Assembly (NCBI GenBank): GCA_022361315.1
Contig: JAKSBB010000479.1
Coordinates: forward strand, 1 to 14,159
Direction of reading: 5' to 3'
Source of the DNA: Desulfobacterales bacterium
GTDB taxonomy: Bacteria; Desulfobacterota; Desulfobacteria; Desulfobacterales; Desulfobacteraceae
Length of the DNA: 14,159 nucleotides
Positions 7,767 through 14,085 of this stretch are shown here, one piece after another. Under the pieces are notes generated by a model. That model made no database searches. It was not told the DNA's origin and saw only the letters and a list, made by a program, of their open reading frames with translations. How positions within the stretch are numbered: the first letter of the stretch is position 1; the number at the start of each line of letters is the position of its first letter. Made by a program: the position numbers and the translations under genes.

Positions 7767-7777
7767 TGACGGCTTTC
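7747..7777 (-). repeat. Perfect 8-bp inverted repeat before the receiver gene
   Basis: GAAAGCCG and CGGCTTTC enclose 15 bases. On the minus strand the stem is followed by ATATAAAAGG, not by a T-run; on the plus strand by CAATTTTATT. It is therefore either a weak second terminator hairpin behind metF or a protein-binding site within the candidate promoter. Confidence 0.45.
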
Positions 7778-7789
7778 CAATTTTATTCC

Positions 7790-7825
7790 GGTCAGGCCCG
7801 TGATTCAAAAATTACAGGCCTGACC
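7790..7825 (-). terminator. Hairpin behind metF, probable weak terminator
   Basis: GGTCAGGCC (7825-7817 on the minus strand) pairs perfectly over 9 bp with GGCCTGACC (7798-7790), around an 18-base loop. It starts about 25 bases after the metF stop. It is followed by GGAATAAAATT, which is not a proper U-tract, so termination may be partial, or the hairpin may protect the 3' end of the C1 transcript. Confidence 0.5.
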
Positions 7826-7849
7826 ATCTTGTCCTTCAGGGTAACGCAG

Positions 7850-8773
7850 TTATACCTGAGGCCGGGGATATAATCCAGCCCCTTCTACAATCTCAGCCAC
7901 CCGTTCTTCCCATTCGATGGCCATGATGTGGAAACCGGCCAAACCGGGAATTTCCTTCATGCGCTCCATCTGTTCGATGGCCATTTTGATACCTTCTTCG
8001 GGCTGTTGCTCCTTGGATACCCCGGCCAGACGATCAATCACCTCATCGGGTACATCCATTCCGGGGACTTTATTTTTCATGTACCGTGCCATCCCCACAG
8101 ACTTCATGGGGGTGATGCCGGCAAGGATCTTAACTTCCTTGTCCAGACCGCGGTCGCAAACCCCTTTCATCCATGTTTCGAACTTGTCCATGTTGAATAT
8201 ACACTGGGTCTGGATAAAATCAACACCTGCTTTGGCTTTTTTGGCCAGACGGGCCACCCGGAGTTCAAACGGGTCGGCAAAGGGGTTGGCTGCGGCACCC
8301 ACGAACATCTTGGGGGGCATTTTAATGTCTGCACCGCCCTGGAACTTACCGGTGTCTCTCATGTCTGTGACCATTTTAATCATGTTCACGGAGTCGACGT
8401 CATAAACCGCCTTGGCTGTAGGATGATCACCGAACTTGGGATGGTCACCGGAGAGACAGAGCATGGTGTTGATACCCAGAGAGTAAGCACCGATGATGTC
8501 GGCCTGCATGGCCAGACGGTTTCTGTCCCGGGCCACCATCTGGATGATGGGATCCAGCCCCATGTTTTTAACGATCACCGCGCCGGCGATGGAAGACATT
8601 CTGACCATGGCGGTCTGGTTGTCTGTGATGTTGATCCCGTCCACATGATCCTTGATCATGTTGGCCTTTTTCTCAACGATGTCGACGTCACAACCGCGGG
8701 GAGGACCCACCTCGGAAGTGACTGCCATGTGTCCGGCTGCAAATACCTTTTCAAGTCTGCTTTCAGTTTTCAT
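7850..8773 (-). CDS. metF: 5,10-methylenetetrahydrofolate reductase, MetF subunit
   Basis: Flavin-containing TIM-barrel subunit that interconverts methylene-THF and methyl-THF in the methyl branch of the Wood-Ljungdahl pathway. The 307 residues match the family length. I align E21 (SEVGPPRG) to catalytic Glu28 of E. coli MetF, D110 (LSGDHPKF) to Asp120 and Q190 (TQCIFN) to Gln183, so the folate site looks complete. The segment RDRNRLAMQADI is typical of the family. The ATG overlaps the stop of metV by one base (TAATG), so the two subunits are probably made together. The MetVF type is known in acetogens, where MetV and partner proteins supply electrons instead of free NADH. It is the last gene of the operon, followed by hairpins. 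The direction in vivo is probably oxidative in a sulfate reducer degrading organic acids and reductive in autotrophic growth; the sequence cannot decide. Confidence 0.94.
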   Translation of the reverse strand: MKTESRLEKVFAAGHMAVTSEVGPPRGCDVDIVEKKANMIKDHVDGINITDNQTAMVRMSSIAGAVIVKNMGLDPIIQMVARDRNRLAMQADIIGAYSLGINTMLCLSGDHPKFGDHPTAKAVYDVDSVNMIKMVTDMRDTGKFQGGADIKMPPKMFVGAAANPFADPFELRVARLAKKAKAGVDFIQTQCIFNMDKFETWMKGVCDRGLDKEVKILAGITPMKSVGMARYMKNKVPGMDVPDEVIDRLAGVSKEQQPEEGIKMAIEQMERMKEIPGLAGFHIMAIEWEERVAEIVEGAGLYPRPQV

Positions 8774-9435
8774 TATGCCAAGTCCTCCCTGATAATTCTT
8801 CTGGGGCCTGCACCGCCTGCGGGACGCCAGTCTTTTGCTTCGTTCAGTTCTTCATAACGGTCCTGGATGCCCAGTTCCACAAGTCTTTCCCAGATCAGGC
8901 GCCATGCACAATCCGTATCCGGACCGATTTCACACTGGCCGGCGGAGGTACCGCCGCAGGGGCCGTTGAGCAGGCTCTTGGAGCAGCGGGCCACGGGGCA
9001 GATGCCGCCGGTGATGCCCAGCATGCAGTCGCCGCAACCCTGGCAGCGTTCTTCCCAAATCCCCTGGGATTTGGAAGCGCCCATGAACTTGGTGTTCACG
9101 GCGGGGAAAACCGGCGTATTGTAACGGCCGGCAATGGTCTGTACGCCACAGCCGCAGGCCATGGAAACCACGGCATCCACATCGTTGATGTAAGAGATCA
9201 GTTCTTCCACGTATTCGGGGTCACATTGACGTTCCAGGGTGATTTCCTTGATGTCGATGGTCTTGCCCTGTTTGAGGCTGTTCAGGTGAAGGGCGGAGGC
9301 CAAAAGCCCCACTTCTTTTCTGCCGCCTGCCGCGCACACGGTTACACACTCGTTGCAACCGACCAGAAGAATCTTGTCATAGGGCGCGATGTACCCGATA
9401 ATTTCCTGTATGGGTTTTTGTTCTGCAGTTATCAT
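8773..9435 (-). CDS. metV: MetV, cysteine-rich partner of methylene-THF reductase
   Basis: A 220-residue zinc/iron-sulfur protein of the methylene-THF reductase C-terminal family. The N-terminal half has GCNECVTVC (C27, C30, C34) and ACGCG (C94, C96). The C-terminal half has CQGCGDC (C131, C134, C137), ICPVARC (C146, C151), LNGPCGG (C160), C168 and C176, the family signature. In Moorella and Acetobacterium MetV binds MetF and carries electrons from the donor module to the MetF flavin. It lies between mvhD (26-base gap) and metF (one-base overlap), with GGAG seven bases before the ATG. The cysteine pattern appears complete, so I expect an active subunit. The name rests on this pattern and the gene order. 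Confidence 0.92.
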   Translation of the reverse strand: MITAEQKPIQEIIGYIAPYDKILLVGCNECVTVCAAGGRKEVGLLASALHLNSLKQGKTIDIKEITLERQCDPEYVEELISYINDVDAVVSMACGCGVQTIAGRYNTPVFPAVNTKFMGASKSQGIWEERCQGCGDCMLGITGGICPVARCSKSLLNGPCGGTSAGQCEIGPDTDCAWRLIWERLVELGIQDRYEELNEAKDWRPAGGAGPRRIIREDLA

Positions 9436-9461
9436 GTCTTATCTCCAAATTTCCTTTATGT

Positions 9462-9896
9462 TTAGACGGCCTTGCTTGCTGTTTTAACCTCTTTAACAGG
9501 ATTCGGGCCCAAGGTTTTGATTTTTTCAGTGAACTCCCGTGCGGTCTTGGCAAAATGTTCGCCCATGCCCGCGGACATGTGGATCATTTCCACCCGCTCG
9601 GTTTCCCATCCCAGGTCTTCCAGGAAGGACTGCACCCGTGCCACACGAGCCTTGGCGCGCAGGTTGCCGTTCTTGAAGTGACAATCCCCTTCCAGGCAGC
9701 CGGCCACGTATACACCGTCCGCCCCCTTTTCCAGGGCTTTCATCAGATGGATGGCATCAACCTTCCCCGTACAGGGAACCCGGATGATCTTTACGTTGGA
9801 CGGGTAGGATATCCGCTTACTGCCGGCCATGTCAGCCGCCGTATAAGCGCAGTAGTGGCAGCAGAATGCCACGATTTCCGGTTCAAAATTTTCCAT
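9462..9896 (-). CDS. mvhD: MvhD-type [2Fe-2S] electron-transfer protein
   Basis: A 144-residue protein of the MvhD/FlpD family (often called hydrogenase iron-sulfur subunit), a [2Fe-2S] protein that links an electron donor to HdrA. The family motifs are FCCHYCAYTAADMAG (C12, C13, C16), PCTGKVD (C42) and AGCLEGDCHFKNGN (C67, C72). The ATG shares one base with the stop of the upstream HdrA gene (TAATG), which fits a fixed stoichiometry with HdrA. No hydrogenase or formate dehydrogenase gene is in the window, so the electron donor that feeds it must be encoded elsewhere or is a soluble carrier. The C-terminal 20 residues are Lys/Val/Ala-rich and probably a flexible tail. Confidence 0.93.
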   Translation of the reverse strand: MENFEPEIVAFCCHYCAYTAADMAGSKRISYPSNVKIIRVPCTGKVDAIHLMKALEKGADGVYVAGCLEGDCHFKNGNLRAKARVARVQSFLEDLGWETERVEMIHMSAGMGEHFAKTAREFTEKIKTLGPNPVKEVKTASKAV

Positions 9897-12800
9897 TAGT
9901 TATACCTCTCAAATAATCCATCTAATTTCGCCAGGATCTGGTCGTCTTCATATGCGGCCAGCTGGATGGCCTTGGCGGGACATTCACCCACGCAGACGCC
10001 GCAGCCGTGACACTTGGCCGGATCAATCTCGGAGTACCGGTCCTGATTGATAAAGGGGATATCAAAGGGGCAGGCACGGACGCAGACCAGACAGGTGGCG
10101 CATTTTTTACCGTCGACCTTTGCCACGGCAGCCCCCAGGTTAATCTCCTTTTTGGCCAGCATGGTTCTGGCACGGCCGGCAACGGCCAGGGCCTGGGTCA
10201 CGCTTTCCCGGATGATCTTGGGAGAGTGGGCGGTACCGGCGACGAAGAAGCCGCGCAGGGCCATGTCCACCGGACGCAGTTTGACATGATCTTCCTGGAA
10301 GTAGTTGTCCAGGGTTCTGGGGATATGGAAGGTAATGGCCAGATCTTCAGTTGTTTCATCATCGGCCACAAGCCCTGTGCTCAGTGCCACCACATCGGCT
10401 TCAATGTCGATTTCCTGGCCAAGGATAAAGTCATGGACACGAACAATGGCTTTTCCGTCTTCCTCGCGCACCTGGGGCTTGTTGTCCAGGTTGAAGCGGA
10501 TAAACTTGACGCCTTTGTCTCTGGCTTCTCTGTAGTAGTCTTCCATGAATCCGTAAGTCCGGATGTCACGATAGAGCACAAACACCTGGATTTCAGGATT
10601 GATGGCTTTGAGGCGCAGGGCGTTCTTCATGGCTGCCTGGCAGCAGATCCGGGAGCAGTTGGGATTGCCGGGCTCTCTGGAACCCACACACTGGATCATC
10701 ACCACCTGTTCCATGGATTTGATCTTATCTTCATCCTCTTCCAGGAGGCTGTCCAGTTCCAGCTGGGTCATCACGTTGCCCTGGGTGCCGAGTCCGTACT
10801 CATCGGGACGGTTGGCAAGGGCACCGGTAGCCAGAATGGTAACACCGTGGTCAATCTGCATGTAGTTCATGCGCAGACCGGTCTGAATGCCGGTTTTGAA
10901 CAGCCCGGGCATACCGTCATGGTCAACAATGATGGAACGGGTCATGACCTGTATGTTTTCGTGGGCCATCACCTCGTCAATCAGATGCTGAACAAAGGGG
11001 GATACCGCCTCCCCTTCGATGGTCTTGGAGATGGAACGGGCCAAACCGCCAAGGGACGGGGCGCGCTCTACCAGGTAGGCCTTAATGCCCTGGTCGGCCA
11101 GCTTCAGGGCCGCAGTCATGCCGGTGACACCGCCGCCGACAACCAGTGCGTTCTGGCTCATGGGCAGGGTATTGTCACTCAGGGGCTTGGCCATGCGGAC
11201 GCCGGAGATGCCGATCTGCATCAGTTTGAAAGCCTTATCCAGGGCTTCCTGGGGCTCGGTGAGATGGGCCCAGGTGTTCTGGTCACGGAGGTTGACCATT
11301 TCAACCAGATACTTGTTCAACCCTGCCCTTCTGAGCATATCCTGAAACTTGGTTTCATGGGTTCTCGGTGAACAACCGCCGATCACCACACGGTTGATAC
11401 CGTGTTCCTGGATCATTCCTTCAATGCGGGTCATGGATTCTGCGGAACACCCGTAGCCGACGGCCTCGGCAACCGCCACATCCGGGTTGGTCTTGGCATG
11501 TTCAAGCACTTTCTGGACATCCACAACACCGCCGATATCGTAACCGCAGTCACAGACGAACACACCGATCTTGGGGGCTTCGGCTGCGACATCCCGTTCC
11601 GGGGGAAGTTCGGCTTCTGCCACTTCCGCGTCAATCCCGGCCACGTGGGCACCGGCCATGGAAGCGGCAGCAGAGGCCTGTACCATGGTTTCGGGAATAT
11701 CTTTGGGGCTTTCGTAAACACCGGCCACGTAAACGCCTTCTTTTGACGTTCTTACCGGGTTGAAGGATTCGGTGTCGGCAAAATTATGGGGATTGAGTTC
11801 AATGCCCAGTTTTCCCGCCAGATCAACCGTTGTTTCCGAAGGTCTGAAACCGGTGGAAAGTACGACCATGTCAAATTCTTCAATGACCTGACGGGCTTCA
11901 TCCTCAAGGGCATAGGTAATGGACAGATTTTTGGTCTCGTTCACCTCAACAATAGAGTGCGGCCGGCTTCTGACCATGCGCACACCGTAGTCGTCCTTGG
12001 CCCGGTTGTAGTATTGCTCGTAATCCTTACCGTGGGTCCGCATGTCCATATAGAAGATGGTGGTTTCGATGTCTTCACCGAAACGTTCCTTGGTCACCAT
12101 GGCCTCTTTCAGGGCATACATACAGCAGACACCGGAACAATAGGGTACATCGCCTTTGTTGATACCACGGGAGCCCACGCACTGGATCCAGGCCACCCGT
12201 TTGGGACGTTTTTTATCGGAACGCCGGAGCAGACTTCCCTGGAAGGGGCCGGACGCGGACATGATCCGCTCGTAGTCGAGCCCTGTAACCACGTTATCGA
12301 ACTGGCCACCGCCGTAGTTGTCCAGAACCGCGGGATTAAACAATTCAGCCCCAACGGTAAGTACCACGGAACCGATATTCACAGATTCTGTGGTTTCCTT
12401 GTCTTCAGGCAGGATGGCATTAGCCTTACAGACTGATTTCAGACGGTCAACGTCTTCAATTTTGTCCATATCAATGGAAAATGCAAAGGGGGTTGCCTGG
12501 GGATACCGCATACAGGTCGGTGCCCGTGGATCAAGACCCGGGGTAAACCTGACGGCTTCGGGGAATTCTTTGAGACAATCACCACAGCCCGTACATTTGT
12601 CGATATCAATGTAACGGGGGGCAGTTTTGACGGTGGCGGTGAAATTTCCGGCCTCACCTTCAAGACCTTCCAGGGTGGTCATGGGACGCACCTTGAGGAA
12701 TTGTTCACGGGCGGAAGCGGAAAGGTGCGGGGAAACCGTACACAGATCACAGTTGTTTGTGGGGAAGGTCCGGTCCAGCTGGGTCATCAACCCGCCAATG

Positions 12801-12934
12801 GCGTAGTTGGCGTCAATCAGCATGACTTCCTTACGGGACTCGGCCAGGTCAAGGGCTGCCCTGATACCGCCGACACCGCCGCCAATGACGAGCACTTTAT
12901 TGTCGCCTGACGATTCTTCGTTTATTTTTTGCAT
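9896..12934 (-). CDS. hdrA: Enlarged HdrA-type flavoprotein with two FAD modules
   Basis: HdrA is the FAD/iron-sulfur subunit at which electrons are split or merged in heterodisulfide-reductase-type complexes. At 1012 residues this protein is well above the usual 650-ish. Module 1 (13-440) has an FAD site VLVIGGGVGG, NCDLC (C62, C65), a ferredoxin-like insert with CTGCGDC (114-120) and C252/C266/C270/C271. Then comes the part normally found at the N-terminus of HdrA (455-580), with VCDCG (C461, C463), C496 and C521. Module 2 (595-925) has ALVVGGGVTG and C749/C760/C764/C765. The C-terminus (940-990) carries a complete 2x[4Fe-4S] ferredoxin (C945 to C985). So an extra FAD module precedes an otherwise full HdrA. 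The insert in module 1 is degraded: F124 replaces the fourth Cys and the second cluster keeps only C169. The ATG has AAGG seven bases upstream. It is co-transcribed with mvhD, metV and metF, but HdrB and HdrC are absent. Confidence 0.92.
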   Translation of the reverse strand: MQKINEESSGDNKVLVIGGGVGGIRAALDLAESRKEVMLIDANYAIGGLMTQLDRTFPTNNCDLCTVSPHLSASAREQFLKVRPMTTLEGLEGEAGNFTATVKTAPRYIDIDKCTGCGDCLKEFPEAVRFTPGLDPRAPTCMRYPQATPFAFSIDMDKIEDVDRLKSVCKANAILPEDKETTESVNIGSVVLTVGAELFNPAVLDNYGGGQFDNVVTGLDYERIMSASGPFQGSLLRRSDKKRPKRVAWIQCVGSRGINKGDVPYCSGVCCMYALKEAMVTKERFGEDIETTIFYMDMRTHGKDYEQYYNRAKDDYGVRMVRSRPHSIVEVNETKNLSITYALEDEARQVIEEFDMVVLSTGFRPSETTVDLAGKLGIELNPHNFADTESFNPVRTSKEGVYVAGVYESPKDIPETMVQASAAASMAGAHVAGIDAEVAEAELPPERDVAAEAPKIGVFVCDCGYDIGGVVDVQKVLEHAKTNPDVAVAEAVGYGCSAESMTRIEGMIQEHGINRVVIGGCSPRTHETKFQDMLRRAGLNKYLVEMVNLRDQNTWAHLTEPQEALDKAFKLMQIGISGVRMAKPLSDNTLPMSQNALVVGGGVTGMTAALKLADQGIKAYLVERAPSLGGLARSISKTIEGEAVSPFVQHLIDEVMAHENIQVMTRSIIVDHDGMPGLFKTGIQTGLRMNYMQIDHGVTILATGALANRPDEYGLGTQGNVMTQLELDSLLEEDEDKIKSMEQVVMIQCVGSREPGNPNCSRICCQAAMKNALRLKAINPEIQVFVLYRDIRTYGFMEDYYREARDKGVKFIRFNLDNKPQVREEDGKAIVRVHDFILGQEIDIEADVVALSTGLVADDETTEDLAITFHIPRTLDNYFQEDHVKLRPVDMALRGFFVAGTAHSPKIIRESVTQALAVAGRARTMLAKKEINLGAAVAKVDGKKCATCLVCVRACPFDIPFINQDRYSEIDPAKCHGCGVCVGECPAKAIQLAAYEDDQILAKLDGLFERYN

Positions 12935-13024
12935 GTGTAACCTTACGCGTTAATCAGTTTTTAACCATGGGTATCCATTGCCTTGTCTTACGGCTAAAGA
13001 CTTTCGACAATGAGGAATTATTCC

Positions 13025-13897
13025 CTAAAGACCTGCGCTGCCCAGAATGGCGGGCAGCCTGTCTTCCCAGCCCAGGGCGGAAATTTTTATTCCCTGGGAC
13101 ACCTGTTTCAGGGATTGGATCATCTCGCCGGCAATGGCCACACATTCAGCTTCACGGTCACTGGCCTTGCGGATACGGCGGATGAGATCCTCGGAAAGGC
13201 GGGAGTTGGGGTCGTTAATGGAGATATACCGGGCCATGCCCACATTCTTCAGCAGGAAAACACTGGCAATTACCGGTACATTAAGGGATGAGACAGACTC
13301 AATCATCTTTGTGTAAAAGGGGATATCAAACACCGGAGGCAAAATAACGAACTTGGCGCCCGCCGCCACTTTTTTGGCAGCTTTTTCCTTTTCGGCTTCA
13401 AGCTGGGCTTCGTCAGCCACAGGCGCGATGGTGCATCCGGCAGACAGGTTCGGGGTCCCTTTGAGATCAAAGCCGGCCAGATCGGACCCGGCACTGAGCT
13501 TGGATACCATTTTAATCAGTCCCTCTTCGTCCACATCATCAACCACTTTGGCGTCGGGATGGTCACCGTTGATCATCTCTTCGCCCTGAACCACGATGAG
13601 GTTGTGGATGCCCAGGACGTGGGCGGCCAGGAGATCGCCCTGGAGGGCCATGCGGTTACGGTCCCTGCCGTAGATATGGATCATGGGCTCGATACCCTGC
13701 TGTTTCATCAGGGCGCCGCAGCCAAGGGCGGACATCTGCATAACGCCGTTGTCCATGTCAGGAACGACAACTGCATCGATTCTGGATTTAAGATGTCCGG
13801 CGTGGGTAATGAGGTCTGATATATCGATCCCCTTGGGGGCGTCCATTTCTGCGAGAACAGCAAATTCCCCTGAGGATAGTTTGTCCTGAAAACTCAT
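13025..13897 (-). CDS. Divergent MetF-like TIM-barrel protein with altered folate site
   Basis: A 290-residue paralogue of the methylene-THF reductase encoded at the end of this operon. Shared marks are E17 (AEMDAPKGID), RDRNRMALQGDL, GDHPDAK and NVGMARYI. Two positions differ. The Asp of LSGDHP is Glu here (VQGEEM), and the Thr-Gln of TQCIFN is Leu-Pro (LPPVFD), removing the Gln that binds the pterin in E. coli MetF. It may therefore bind another substrate, act as a structural subunit, or use a modified mechanism. The frame is open to TTG 13903, but AAGGGA lies eight bases before ATG 13897, so I chose that ATG. It is the first gene of the operon, 90 bases before hdrA, behind a long structured leader. 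The family assignment is secure; the function is not. Confidence 0.85.
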   Translation of the reverse strand: MSFQDKLSSGEFAVLAEMDAPKGIDISDLITHAGHLKSRIDAVVVPDMDNGVMQMSALGCGALMKQQGIEPMIHIYGRDRNRMALQGDLLAAHVLGIHNLIVVQGEEMINGDHPDAKVVDDVDEEGLIKMVSKLSAGSDLAGFDLKGTPNLSAGCTIAPVADEAQLEAEKEKAAKKVAAGAKFVILPPVFDIPFYTKMIESVSSLNVPVIASVFLLKNVGMARYISINDPNSRLSEDLIRRIRKASDREAECVAIAGEMIQSLKQVSQGIKISALGWEDRLPAILGSAGL

Positions 13898-13905
13898 ATA
13901 CAATA

Positions 13906-13911
13906 TCCCTT
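13906..13911 (-). promoter_or_regulatory. Ribosome binding site deciding the MetF-paralogue start
   Basis: AAGGGA is eight bases before ATG 13897 but only two before the TTG at 13903, which makes the ATG the likely start. The site lies 11 bases after the leader hairpin at 13923-13948. Confidence 0.7.
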
Positions 13912-13922
13912 AATAGTCTTTT

Positions 13923-13948
13923 GCTGCCCGGGTCTGGCGTCGGGCAGC
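13923..13948 (-). repeat. Leader hairpin close to the ribosome site
   Basis: GCTGCCCG and CGGGCAGC form a perfect 8-bp GC-rich stem around ten bases. On the minus strand it is followed by AAAAGACTATTAAGG, without a U-tract, so it is not an intrinsic terminator. Being just upstream of the ribosome site it could affect translation or mRNA stability. Confidence 0.6.
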
Positions 13949-13955
13949 CATTATT

Positions 13956-14013
13956 CAGCACGTTTGGTGCTGCTCAACTGCCATTTACCACTTCTCTTGG
14001 CCAAACGGTGCTG
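13956..14013 (-). repeat. Long imperfect inverted repeat in the operon leader, with a competing hairpin
   Basis: On the minus strand CAGCACCGTTTGG (14013-14001) can pair with CCAAACGTGCTG (13967-13956), giving 12 pairs and one bulged C around a 33-base loop. The second arm also belongs to a local hairpin, CAGCAC/GTGCTG around five bases (13956-13972). The two structures exclude each other. This could be an RNA switch or a pair of oppositely oriented protein-binding sites. I recognise no known riboswitch class here. Confidence 0.5.
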
Positions 14014-14026
14014 TTTGTCCAAACGG
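13997..14026 (+). repeat. Direct repeat TTGKCCAAACGG, two copies 18 bases apart
   Basis: TTGGCCAAACGG (13997-14008) and TTGTCCAAACGG (14015-14026) differ at one base. A third, inverted copy of the core is CGTTTGG at 13961-13967. The copies lie at and just after the predicted transcription start, a common place for repressor sites. Confidence 0.5.
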
Positions 14027-14031
14027 AAGGA

Positions 14032-14060
14032 TTTATAGCAGAATTTATGCCATATGTCTA
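14032..14060 (-). promoter_or_regulatory. Promoter of the C1/electron-transfer operon
   Basis: On the minus strand TAGACA (14060-14055, five of six to the -35 consensus) and TATAAA (14037-14032, five of six to -10) are 17 bases apart, and TGC before the -10 box gives an extended -10. Transcription would start near 14025, leaving a leader of roughly 130 bases before the first start codon. The same stretch holds a sigma-54-like pair, TGGCAT-N5-CTGCT (14052-14037), with the right GG-N10-GC spacing; I consider the sigma-70 reading more likely. Confidence 0.6.
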
Positions 14061-14085
14061 ATGAATAGTGATTCATTAGACATAT
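14052..14085. promoter_or_regulatory. Perfect 15-bp-arm palindrome, probable operator
   Basis: ATATGTCTAATGAAT and its exact reverse complement are separated by AGTG. The inner part (AATGAAT-N4-ATTCATT) looks like sites bound by dimeric helix-turn-helix repressors such as the TetR family. Its proximal arm contains the -35 box of the C1-operon promoter, so a bound protein would block the polymerase. The other arm carries TAGACA facing the opposite way. No regulator gene for it is visible in the window. Confidence 0.7.

Noticed and set aside
10007..11371. Plus-strand open frame of 454 codons
   Set aside because: It lies wholly opposite the HdrA gene, whose motifs are unmistakable. The translation is Gly/His-rich low-information sequence, as expected from the reverse complement of GC-rich codons.
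13898..13903. TTG start for the MetF paralogue
   Set aside because: The ribosome site is only two bases away from it, while ATG 13897 has the ideal eight-base spacing.
13923..13948. Intrinsic terminator or attenuator in the leader
   Set aside because: The stem is strong, but no run of T follows in either direction.
13898..14026. Known folate or SAM riboswitch in the leader
   Set aside because: I could not match the hairpins to a THF, SAM or SAH riboswitch core; calling one would be guesswork without a covariance-model search.
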